Shown here in pieces: positions 15,201 through 23,277 of a stretch of DNA of 64,000 nucleotides. The notes beneath the pieces are model-generated. The model ran no database searches, was not told the origin of the DNA, and was given only the letters and a program-made list of their open reading frames with translations. The DNA lies in NCBI GenBank assembly GCA_030562195.1, contig CM060201.1, forward strand, positions 26,394,067-26,458,066, given 5' to 3'. Every line of letters begins with the position of its first letter. Position 1 is the first letter of the stretch. The stretch comes from Nipponacmea schrenckii. Its lineage: Eukaryota; Mollusca; Gastropoda; Lottiidae. The position numbers and the translations under genes were made by a program.

Positions 15201-16022
15201 ACATATTTTTGACAGCCAAGCTGGTTTACATAATACATATTGATATACTGTTGTGACCTTTTCATCATGAACCAATGAGCATGAGGTTGACGAGCAGTTC
15301 CAAGAGTTATTGCTCTGGACTTAGGATTTAAACTGCATGCATCAGAAACTGCAGTTTATTTTTCATAATATTTTCTAATTGATGAAATAAACGGAATTAA
15401 AGTACTTGTCCAATGCTCTGCTAATGAAATTTTGTTTGTCAACACATTTTATGAGAAGCACTTGTTGACTGTCTGTTTGGATTTGAGGAGGGTTAGAGGT
15501 TTCTTCCATTTTCCATTGAAATCATAATGAATGTGTTACCCCAGGAACAAAAATCGTCTCGCAGATTCATGTAAATATGCACTGTTCACGTGATGTCCTT
15601 GAGCACTTCTGATAGCAGATGATGAACAACTCATAGAAGATAAATATTCCCATATGTATACTCAACTAAAACCATCATGTCTTTACTAGGTCCAACACCA
15701 AAACTAGTCTTAAGATGTTTACTCAACAATAAGTACACTCTTTTAATTACCTCTTTTAAAACAAATTCAGTTTGATCAAGTTGATGTAATAGCATATTTT
15801 AGAAATATTTTCAGGTATCATTTATGATGATTTTCATAATGAACATTTTACATACTGTCTCTTTTAATATACTTTCAGATGATAACTAACCCAGCTCAAG
15901 CTACAGCCAAGAAAATTCAAGACAATGTACAAAGAAAACTGGCTAAAAGAAAACATACATCAGTCAGTCGGTATAATACATTAAAACAACCATCCAAGGC
16001 CAAGAAATTTAAAAGAAAATGA
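266..16022 (+). CDS. UTP20: UTP20, small-subunit processome component 20 (3' part of gene)
   Basis: Very large HEAT/ARM-repeat scaffold of the nucleolar U3 snoRNP/SSU processome, needed for 18S rRNA maturation. About 950 C-terminal residues lie here (human protein about 2785); the 5' part is left of the window. Exons by splice site and phase: ~266-405, 1016-1172, 1840-1938, 2648-2815, 2972-3132, 3422-3575, 3903-4013, 4299-4469, 4752-4883, 5323-5433, 5954-6103, 6643-6762, 9419-9481, 10017-10151, 11030-11165, 11941-12101, 12870-12941, 13650-13850, 14261-14378, 14998-15143, 15879-16022. Conserved blocks match recalled human UTP20 in order: AKEIRENARSTLSKI, FGKVAEEKEVEAI, ESCLLLPP, GNDEP acidic stretch, and a Lys/Arg-rich tail ending KAKKFKRK then TGA. 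All phases join without frameshift. Intron 2 uses a GC donor (CAG|gcaagt at 1173). Exon 17 sits at the end of a tandem array of its own acceptor. The first exon's acceptor is the least certain boundary. Confidence 0.93.
434..690 (-). mobile_element. SINE family A copy, near full length, in UTP20 intron 1
   Basis: Reverse-strand copy of a tRNA-derived SINE repeated many times in this window. Read on the minus strand it starts with a tRNA-like head (box-B-like GGGTTCAATCCC near 640) and runs through the family's diagnostic body, the stretch read as GTTCGGATGGGACAA and GTGCATGTTAAAGATCC. It ends near ATTCATTTCATTT. It separates exons 1 and 2 and has no coding role. Confidence 0.7.
700..1005 (+). 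repeat. AT-rich dispersed repeat (family E)
   Basis: Shares long stretches with 28300-28590 (same strand) and 17105-17290 (opposite strand). Shared segments include AATCAAATGCATCTTTATG, GGCAGCAGGTATATTTACTG and TAGAGCTCTT followed by GACCAAGTTT. One end is marked by an AAAGGGATA-like motif. It lies in UTP20 intron 1 and stops just before exon 2. Probably a non-autonomous element; no termini were proven. Confidence 0.55.
1525..1680 (-). mobile_element. SINE family B fragment in UTP20 intron 2
   Basis: Contains the family B body (AACAACTATATTTTACAAGG, GGTTCACAAGTC, GGATCCTTTCTACCAGCTGG, CTTGGCATTGATCTTTCCC). The same body recurs at 3235-3300, 5515-5775, 12975-13295, 16215-16310 and 39640-39810. 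Orientation is taken from the full copy at 12975-13295, whose tRNA-like head is on the right. Confidence 0.65.
2090..2215 (+). repeat. AT-rich dispersed repeat (family F)
   Basis: Recognised by TTAGTCTCAGAAACAGG, an AATCAGT run, TGTTCACAACTCACTGCC and a following CAAATTCATGTGG-like stretch. Related copies lie near 18240-18335, 35075-35160, 41405-41535, 44465-44560, 53585-53720 and (reverse) 61920-62045. It sits in UTP20 intron 3. No coding content; probably an old non-autonomous element. Confidence 0.5.
3235..3405 (+). repeat. SINE-B fragment plus short tandem repeat before UTP20 exon 6
   Basis: A short SINE-B fragment (GGATCCTTTCTACCAGTTGG... to about 3300) runs into imperfect repeats of TTTATGGCTATATTCA, about 16-18 bp, from 3305 to 3400. 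The array ends about 20 bp before the exon 6 acceptor at 3421 and contains extra TCAG motifs. The exon start itself does not resemble the unit, so this is only positional. Confidence 0.5.
5515..5775 (+). mobile_element. SINE family B copy in UTP20 intron 10
   Basis: Forward-orientation copy: AGTGTGAAG...CTTCAATAAGTCATCTTCACTC, CCACCCAGCTGTAA, GGGAAAGATCAATGCCAAGA, then CGGACTTGTGAACC and a T-rich tail. Its left part contains a short (TA)n run. It is the reverse complement of the body in the 12975-13295 copy. Confidence 0.65.
6853..9325 (+). mobile_element. 2.5-kb element with (CCGT)n tract and ~165-bp core repeats, pearl-like
   Basis: Fills most of UTP20 intron 12. Left end TATACGCCCACATG, then GGGGGGGCGTATATTG and a CCGTCC microsatellite (6900-6930). 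More than a dozen diverged ~165-bp core repeats follow, each with a GATGAAACTTGG-like core, a TAAACACTCTA block and an ATTGCCCTTGTTCTTG block. Right end AGTGGGCGTATATTACC then TGCCTGGCAAGCTATCTT. The terminal TATACGCCCAC and GTGGGCGTATA are inverted repeats. A complete reverse copy lies at 56863-58137 and fragments at 10630-10844 and 33892-34172. Layout matches the bivalve 'pearl' elements, which are considered non-autonomous Helitron/Helentron relatives; that assignment is inference. The ORFs inside are chance. Confidence 0.75.
10395..10629 (+). mobile_element. Foldback element with ~50-bp near-perfect arms
   Basis: Arms at 10495-10544 and 10580-10629 are inverted copies (AACAAGACTA, poly-A, GAGTAAGGCCTATATATAAC), differing by about one base in the poly-A, around a ~35-nt loop. 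The preceding 100 bp (CATGAATAATGAACACAG...) recurs in reverse at 19740-19905, so this is a dispersed family. In UTP20 intron 14; would form a long hairpin in pre-mRNA. Confidence 0.7.
10630..10844 (+). mobile_element. Pearl-like element, 3' fragment
   Basis: One core repeat (AATGAAACTTGG, GAGTTATTGACCTTG) plus the diagnostic right end GTGGGCGTTTGTTACCTTGCC and GACAAGCTATCTT. It directly abuts the foldback element. Confidence 0.65.
12225..12905 (+). repeat. 29-bp minisatellite made of the UTP20 exon 17 splice acceptor
   Basis: About 20 copies of a ~29-bp unit, TTTATATTGTAG followed by ATAATAAATATGGTGTG. The last unit is the real acceptor at 12869 plus the first bases of exon 17 (ATAATTAATCTTGTGTG). 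That exon encodes IINLVCLFC and continues into the conserved SEYLDDDLLNQ. Each unit therefore repeats a polypyrimidine-like stretch, TAG and the exon start. From typical upstream copies the exon frame meets TAA in the next unit (TGT AGA TAA), so mis-splicing there would give a premature stop. Confidence 0.85.
12975..13295 (-). mobile_element. SINE family B, full-length copy with tRNA-like head
   Basis: Read on the minus strand it begins near 13295 with TATAGCACAGCGGTTAGAGC (box-A-like). A box-B-like GAGTTCTAATC follows near 13200, then the family body (CCACCCAGCTGTAAATGGG, GCCAAGAGGTTTGGCCAAGG, GGACTTGTGAACCTAAG) and a TTTCTTTCTTTC tail at 12975. This is the reference copy for family B. It lies in UTP20 intron 17. 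Confidence 0.75.
14600..14850 (+). mobile_element. SINE family A copy in UTP20 intron 19
   Basis: Head with CAGGGGTTCAATCCCGGC (box-B-like), then the family tail ATTGCACACTGCATGACATTGCC and a GTGCAGTAAAGTAGTACG variant of the usual GTGCAGAAGAGTAGGA end. The middle section is diverged. Confidence 0.65.
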
Positions 16023-18384
16023 AATTTGTAATCAAGATTTGTACATTAATATATATATATATAGATAAATGGGTTTAATTTCTCCATCAAGCTTTCCAAG
16101 GCATCCCAAATCTGATTAATTCACATAACCACTGAAGTCTTATCTCATTCTAATTAAAAAGTCTATCTTCTATATCAATGTGTAAATTGCACCCATTATC
16201 AATACCATATTTCATGAAACTTCTATATTTTACAAGGATAACAACTTAAGTTCACAAGTCTGCTGTGACAAGGATCCTTTCTACCTAATGATCCTTGGCC
16301 AAAACTCTTTATAAAATATCAAAAATTGTTTGCCGACACTATAGATAATATAGTTTTCATCTGATGTCAGTGAGATCTTGAGATGAACATAAAAATGGGC
16401 ACAATGTAGAGACTATAGTTTTCATCTGGTTTTCGTTCACTTTAATTATCTTATTTAATAGGTTATGTGGCTTGTGAACATAACAACAGTTTATGTAAAT
16501 GAATTTGTTTTAAATTTCCTGTGTTGGTATAAATCAATATAAAAATATCTTGGACAGGTTAGAATTTTGGTACGATTTGACACAGATTAATGACTGCCCT
16601 TGATATTCTAATATCACGGATTGATTATACCTTGGTAGAAATGTTTTAGGGGCAAAACAGTAAATAGTCATCTGGGCTTATGAGAACAGGACAATTTTTA
16701 GATAATGGTGAATGATCAAGGCTAATGGATGCACCAATCATTGACTATGCTTGTCACCAGTCATTATTCAACTTCTCTTTACTCTGATCTCATCTTATAT
16801 TCTATCCGAAATGCAATTAAGTCAATATGGCTATTAAAACAACATTATTATTATCCACTTGCTGTTCTCTTATATCAGGATATTCAATCACATTGGTTAT
16901 TAAAAAAAAAACTCAACAATACAGACTTGATATCTCTATCATTTTAATAAACTATTTTACAGCACTGGTATGATATATTGCACATTTTTACCAACAACCA
17001 AATAGTTACTGTAAACACCTTTTCAATAGTCGATTTGGAAGGAAGGAACAAATTCAATCTTAAATTGTGGTCCCATTCTCATTATAGTTTGAATTCACTA
17101 TAATGCCAATTTTAATATTTTTTAGCTTTTAAAGGGATAATAGGTCTTAGAATGAACATAAAATTTTAAACTTGGCCAATGATAGCTTAGCTCTATTCAT
17201 CAGTAAATGTACTTGAATGAATGTCAAAAAAACTAATTAATTATCCAAAAAGATGCATTTGATTATTGAAAAACGCTTAAATTGATAAAACATTTTCAAA
17301 AAATGACTTTTTGATGAGTTTTTTCCTGATTTTAAGGGATTTTGAAACTTTATGACACCATGTAAGTTCACTGATGAATATATAATCATATTGACCATTC
17401 TTGAGAATTAAAATTTTATGTTCAATCTAAGACACAGCATCACTTTAAAATGTCTTTTATTAAGTAAATTTAAATTAATGTTTTCAGTAGTTAAAAGATA
17501 GTTGACTAAATCATTAGTTTGGGGCTTTTTCTAAAAAATTAACAGAGGATAAAATTCAGATTTGCAGATATACTGTAATCTGATTGGATAATGACACTAA
17601 ATTTAAAATCCATTTTAGTGATCCAGAATAAGCACCCTGGATCAATTTAAGATTTGAAGGGCAAAAAAAAAAAAAATTGAGTTTAAAATGAGGGAAAGAA
17701 AAACTTTAATGAAAGCCTGAATTTTCCCACTTTCCCAGTAATAATTTAATCCAATATCATATTTGATTGAAAATGGGAGTTTCTGATGATTTTTTCATTG
17801 AGAATGAAGGCCAGCAAGCTGATTTTTTAAAAATTATTTCTGGAAAAAGGTTCTATAATACAATAAAGTAACAATAGTTTGACATGTGCAATTCGGGTGA
17901 TTTTGAAGTCAAATAACATATGTATAGTGATTTTCTCCTAGGTTACAACATATAATATCAAATATAAATTAGATAAAAATTTTTCAGTCATTTTTATTAT
18001 ACCTTGAGAGAAATCACAAAACGAGCATGATAATGTCACTGTCCTGGCAAACATGTCCGTCATTGCACACTGCATGGTGTTGCACGTCTTCATCAGCTCA
18101 TTAGGTGCAGAAGAGTAGGAAGTAAAACTCCATTCATTTCATTTCATTTCATTTATTACATACATAATTGTGCAATAGCTGTCTAAAGGCCATGGTTTGT
18201 TATTTTCGGTGATCGATTTCTGTCTTCAATATACTAATAATTCTGAAAACACATGAATTTGAAGGCTAAATTTTCGATGTTGAGCTGTGAACACAATTAC
18301 TGATAAGCTAAGCTAAAATTCCCTGCTTTTGAAACTAAGATCCAAATGGCTAACTTATCTCTTTAAGAGGCAAACTCAATTTGC

Positions 18385-18640
18385 AGCTTCTAGAATCGGA
18401 AGAGATTCTTCCGGAAGTGTCTTCCGGAAGGTCAATCAAGTGAGTAGCAGAAAAAATATGGCACACGCCACACTCACTGCACTTGAATGCTATTTTGCCA
18501 ACGGACGCCATTTTGTCTTCTGTCTCTTCCATCTCCAACTCGGAAGACCCAGAAGACCTTCCAGAAGTGGAAGAGGACAAATCGAGCGGACAGAATAGAT
18601 CTTCCAGAATAAGAAGGCGACGAATTGAGTCGACCTACGG
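18385..18640. promoter_or_regulatory. GC-richer island with ETS-like and YY1-like motifs
   Basis: Stands out from the AT-rich spacer. It carries CCGGAAGTG (18411-18419), the palindrome CTTCCGGAAG (18421-18430), further TTCCAGAAG/CTTCCAGAA variants near 18560 and 18600, and AAAATGGCGTC on the minus strand near 18505-18515. CCGGAAGT (ETS) and AAnATGGCG (YY1) are typical promoter-proximal motifs of animal housekeeping genes. A minus-strand ORF (18350-18580) has ATGGCGTCC overlapping the YY1-like site and a GTGAGT donor-like motif soon after. No downstream exon or homologue was recognised, so it may be a promoter, a non-coding first exon or a repeat. Confidence 0.35.
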
Positions 18641-19739
18641 AGTCAAAATATAAACACTAAATATAATTTACAGACTAATATCACAGGTATGTCATGTCTT
18701 CAATAAATAATCAATAAGATCTAGAGTCCACTGGTATAATAACCTTAAATTAAATTATTTTTATATTATACCTCATAGGATCTCAACTAAAATGAAATAT
18801 ATAAACTTGGAAAATACAGTATTCTTTAATCAGTTTCTTCAAAACTTAACTTACTTAAAATCAAGAAAGAAATGCAATAATCTGATTGGATAACATAACT
18901 AAATTTTAAATTAATTTTAGTGATTGACCAATGAGATGACAAGAACACTAAAAGCGTCTTAGTTAAGCTTTTAAGAGTAAAACTCATAGTGTTAAAACTA
19001 TATGACAATCAAAAATTCCACAAAACTAAGTCATAATCCATGCATAGTAGCACTTATCACTTATAACTAAGTTTAGTGGATGTATCTTCTTAAATAGGTA
19101 TTCCTCCTGACATATCATTGTCTAATATACTTATTAACCCATGGGGCTTAAAACGTAAATTTTCAGTACACAATCTTGCGAGCTTAAAAAAAACAGGGTG
19201 ACTTAAAAATCTGTTCTCCTAAGCATTCAATAAAACGTTTGTTAAAACAATTCAGTTTTTAGTGAAGACAATTATTTCAAAAACTAATGAAATTAAATTG
19301 AGAAAAACAGGTTTCTAAATGAACAAAATATACATAATAATCACATGTGTCTAAAAATATACATCAATCAAATAATAAATTAAAAGATCTTATAACAACA
19401 ATATAGTAACAATATTAGGATAGAACAACAAATGGCTTTGAAATGGAGAACTTTCATCTAAATAGTCAAATTCCATACAAGTGGCTGTCAAATTGAAAAA
19501 ATGCACTTTATTTTCCAGCCAACCTTTGTCCTGATCTACCACCATAGGGGGACATTTTATTGCTTATATTTACATATTTAAGACATGCCAAAGTCATTCT
19601 TTTAAATTACTATGTTCAATATTCTGGTGGTGAGGCAATGGCGATTATGGTGATTTGTATTAATCCAATGAAAAATATAATAACTAATGTTAATATTGGA
19701 GAATAAAGTCTGGGTTTCTTTCATATGAAACAATTAAAA

Positions 19740-19905
19740 TTGTACAAGACACATATTTTCATTACATATATGCCTCACCCCTTTTGATTTTAGTCTTGTT
19801 CATATGACTTTGACAGTGTAATTATTGAAACGTGTATTATTTTTATCAAATTGAGGGGTAGCTTACCATAAAAACTGTGTTCATTATTCATCTTCATTAC
19901 AAGAT
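19740..19905 (-). repeat. Dispersed repeat related to the 10395-10629 foldback family
   Basis: The reverse complement matches 10395-10545 through GATGAATAATGAACACAG, TTTTTATGGTA, CCCTCAATTTG, ATAATACACG and GAACAAGACTAAAA. The second arm that makes the long hairpin at 10580 is not seen here. Confidence 0.55.
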
Positions 19906-20282
19906 CAGATATCCTAACTAAAAGTCAACAATGAATTTCAGTACTGACAATATGTATATGTCCATGTAAAGAGAGAATTAGGTGTATATCAGAAGAAATT
20001 TCATTATAACCTAAAAACGAAATTTGCTATTTTGTTGGTCTATCCTTTATATGATGTTTATTTTCACTTTCTATTAAATTTGACAAACCCCTTTTTAACA
20101 AAAAAATTTTATCATTTGATTGTAATTTATTCAGATGGAGAAAAAAAATTTAAAATTTTGCGCAGAATTTTCTTTTTTTTTTCAAATGTTTTTTTGAATA
20201 AGAATTTTTCCCATACTGTAAGCACCATAACCAAGAAGTATTATCAGACAAATATTATCCTAATAAAAAGTGAAAATAACCT

Positions 20283-20288
20283 TTTATT
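20283..20288 (-). terminator. FICD poly(A) signal
   Basis: AATAAA on the minus strand about 36 nt after the FICD stop codon. It is the first canonical signal downstream. Confidence 0.5.
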
Positions 20289-20323
20289 CTTAAATATAAG
20301 CTTATATATGGAATTCATTTTCA

Positions 20324-22400
20324 TCATAAATCATCTTCTTCACTATTTAAAACAATAATTCTATCACGACTAGTTTTATTCAAAACTTGTAACGAGGAAC
20401 TCTCTAATGTGGAGATTAAAAACTGATCAACAGTTCTTTCAGTACATTCAGCTATAAAACGTATAAATGGTCGTATATCACCATTATTAGCAGTGTCTAT
20501 AAACTCATAATATCTTTGTCGATCTTGAACTTCTATAGAAACTGGAGGAAAACCAGCTTGCATGAGAATTAAGTTCATTAACAATCTTGAAGTGCGTCCA
20601 TTTCCATCATAGAAAGGATGAATTATAACTAACTTATAATGCGCTAAAGCAGCAAGTTCTATAGGATGTAGACTTAAGGTTTCTTCAGAATTCAACCATT
20701 CTAAAAACTGGTCCATTAAAATATCCAAGTCTTCTGGAGGTGGTGGAGTAAAATCGCCAACAAATACTTGCGTTTTCCTATAGCGTCCTGCTTCAGTGGG
20801 ATCCACAAATCCTAAAACTCTTCTATGGATTTCTAATAGATTATCAACTGTTAATTGCCCTATAGCCCCTAATAAAGTACTATTTACAAATCTCAAGGCA
20901 GCGTCTAAACCAAGCACTTCATTCTGTTCAGCTAAACTTTTCCCACCAACAGCGATCCGAGTTTCAACAATAGATCTAGTTTGAGACAGTGTTAAAGTGT
21001 TTCCCTCAATAGCATTAGTATGATAAATATGGGAGAAATAAGCTTCTTGCTTCATTCTTCTCAATCCTGGGTGGTTTGAAGGCACTTTATACAAACGGTC
21101 CCTTTTTTTATCAATTCTATTGAATCGTTTCTGGTCAATTTCTTCCACAATGGGCTTAGTTCTCTGTGTATTTTCCAAGGCTTGTTTATGTTTGGGACTA
21201 ACTATTAAAGCTCTATTATACATCATATCAGCTGTCACAATATCTGATTCATGTTGTTCTACTAATTCACCATACGCTATCAAAATGTCTGCATGGAATG
21301 GATCTAATTTAATGGCATGTTGTAGTACTTTCAATGCCTTTTCATTTTTATTCTGTTCTTTCAATTCTAAAGCTATGTGAAGTGCTGCAACAGCTTCTTT
21401 CTTCACATCTGAAACATACAATTGATACATCAATTTTGATATTTGCATAGGCCAAAACACTCTTGGCACATCCAGGAACATAATCTCAGTATCTTTGACA
21501 GAGAATAAATTTACAGTCGGACCAATGTCAATACTTCTCATCCATCCAAATTAATAATTCAAAATGGTTAAGAACTACGTTTATGTGTGTTATCTCGATT
21601 TGAGAACCACATACGACGTAATTTCAAACGGACCGTGTGGTAACTGAATAGGAGAAATAGGACATTTTAAACTCATAGTGTACTAATCAGAGTAGGCTAA
21701 ACATTGACATACCTGCATTTATTGGAACGTGATGTCGTATTCTCCGAGCTATAGAAGTGTCTCCATGATATGAAATAAATGAACTGGCATGGGCCGGGTG
21801 TCGTAATCCAAGCAGGCCCATCCCAGCTCCAGTACTTTCAACAACATTTTGAAATTTTTTCAAAGGAATCCATGTTTGGAATCCACGAAAAAATTTGAAG
21901 GAAATTTGAATTAATAATTCAAAATGGTTAAGAACTACGTTTATGTGTGTTATCTCGATTTGAGAACCACATACGACGTAATTTCAAACGGACCGTGTGG
22001 TAACTGAATAGGAGAAATAGGACATTTTAAACTCATAGTGTACTAATCAGAGTAGGCTAAACATTTACATACCTGCATTTATTGGAACGTGATGTCGTAT
22101 TCTCCGAGCTATAGAAGTGTCTCCATGATATGAAATAAATGAACTGGCATGGGCCGGGTGTCGTAATCCAAGCAGGCCCATCCCAGCTCCAGTACTTTCA
22201 ACAACATTTTGAAATTTTTTCAAAGGAATCCATGTTTGGAATCCACGAAAAAAGTTAGAAAATAAAACAATAAAGACTATGAGGACAGCACTAATCAAAA
22301 GATATTTTGGAATAACGAATTCTAACTTTTTAAACATCATAACTTTAGAAATAACATTTTTGACGTTTCCTTGTTTTTGACACGAAAACAACGTGGCCAT
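20324..22400 (-). CDS. FICD: FICD, protein adenylyltransferase/de-AMPylase of the ER
   Basis: Two coding exons: 22400-22073 (phase 1 donor GCAG|gtatgt) and 21408-20324 (acceptor TATGTTTCAG|AT), giving 470 aa (human 458). The Fic enzyme AMPylates and de-AMPylates the ER chaperone BiP. Seen: a type II membrane segment at about residues 29-51; TPR-like helices about 115-190; inhibitory helix TNAIEGN (about 240-246, regulatory Glu about 244); Fic motif HPFYDGNGRTSR from about residue 373. Both offsets from human (Glu234, His363) equal 10, which supports the splice model. The second exon's frame stays open upstream to an ATG at 21541, but those extra 45 codons look intronic. The start ATGGCC at 22400 follows a purine-rich AAG. 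The first coding exon's 3' half is duplicated (see 21549-22253). No clear ER-stress element was seen upstream. Confidence 0.93.
21549..22253 (-). repeat. Tandem duplication of FICD exon 1 3' half plus splice donor
   Basis: 21549-21893 and 21909-22253 are 345-bp direct copies spaced exactly 360 bp, with one difference seen (G at 21706, T at 22066). The right copy is the true 3' half of FICD exon 1 and its donor. The left copy repeats about 60 codons (ending GDTSIARRIRHHVPINA) and an intact donor, but has no evident acceptor, so it is probably skipped as intron. The near-identity means a very recent duplication or an assembly artefact such as a retained haplotype. Confidence 0.9.
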
Positions 22401-23272
22401 CTTGTTTCCGGTAAATCATTCGGGTCACCTTGGCTTTTAACACTCGTTCGGTTCCATTCCACCCGATCATTCACAACACATTTTATAACGCAATTACCAC
22501 AACTATTTTGAAACATCTACTTAAACCTTTTGAAGTTCGTTTAATGTTTCTAGTAAATATATTTAGATGTAAGAAAACCGATGTAGGAGTGTAGGTACAA
22601 CAGATTTACGCAAATTAAACGCAATTGTATAGCTTTATCACGTACGTCTTTGGGTACGTACAGCTTCGATGAATCCTTGTTTCAAAATCAACTTGGTCAC
22701 AGTAATACGGAAGAACACTATTTTTTATTCATATAGTAGGCCTAATAAGGGCACATTGTAATTCGGTCACGTTTACAAAATAAAAGCCGAACCAGCTGAA
22801 ATAACAATTAGTACGTTCTATTGTTAATTAAACTTTTTAAAACAAATTTGGCTCGATCAAGCAAATTATGTTTGAATAATTTAGAAATATTTATAATATA
22901 CGATGTTTGGTAATGAAACTTTGCATACTGTCGATTAAATTCAATCTAACCAGCTGAATATAATAGATTTAGAAGGAAACCCCATTTAGGAAGATTCCGT
23001 GCTAATGAGGAATTCGAGTTGCGAAGTGTCCGAAGAACATACCACGAACACTTAATAAAAGAGAATGAAGTTTGTCTAAATTAAAACAATCGTCCTAAGG
23101 ACGATATCTGTGTAATAGTATTTGCTTGTAGTCATCAAATATTTGCCAAATGATCGAATGGGATGCCTTGATCGCCAACCTACACAAGCCTTCCCCACCC
23201 AACCACAACCTGGTTACCACCGCGTAATCAATTGCTTTGGTTACATTATTTCAACAGATTTTTTAGAATGTT
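22401..23272. promoter_or_regulatory. FICD upstream region, downstream of the PfpI gene
   Basis: About 870 bp with no exon found. It should contain the FICD promoter (minus strand, near 22400-22700) and the PfpI-gene 3' flank. Base composition is slightly less AT-rich next to FICD (CATCTTGTTTCCGG at the start codon). It has a short palindromic ACGTACGTC/GGGTACGTAC segment near 22645, but no motif could be assigned. Confidence 0.4.
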
Positions 23273-23277
23273 TTATT
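23272..23277 (-). terminator. Poly(A) signal overlapping the PfpI-gene stop codon
   Basis: The minus strand reads CTAAAATAAAAC at the end of the gene, so AATAAA includes the TAA stop itself. If used, the 3' UTR would be only about 15-25 nt. Other downstream signals were not ruled out. Confidence 0.35.

Larger units (their letters stand above)
16023..20323. other. Spacer between UTP20 and FICD 3' ends
   Basis: No convincing coding exon was found on either strand. It holds a SINE-B fragment (16215-16310), a reversed family E repeat (17105-17290), a SINE-A tail (18035-18170), a family F piece (18240-18335), a GC-richer island (18385-18640) and a reversed copy of the 10395 repeat (19740-19905). 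A motif with AATCTGATTGGATAA recurs near 17575 and 18875, and elsewhere at 6200 and 63500. The two genes converge here, so both 3' UTRs lie in it. Confidence 0.7.

Noticed and set aside
14856..15268. Plus ORF of 110 aa and its antisense
   Set aside because: The plus ORF is UTP20 exon 20 (14998-15143) read through both flanking introns; the antisense is a shadow.
18329..18598. 89-aa plus-strand ORF in the GC-rich island
   Set aside because: No recognisable domain; it overlaps palindromic CTTCCGGAAG runs and an equally open minus frame, so coding is unsupported.
21409..21541. FICD start at the ATG at 21541
   Set aside because: The anchor-bearing exon at 22073-22400 joins in phase to 21408, and human Glu234/His363 spacing fits that model with a constant offset of 10.
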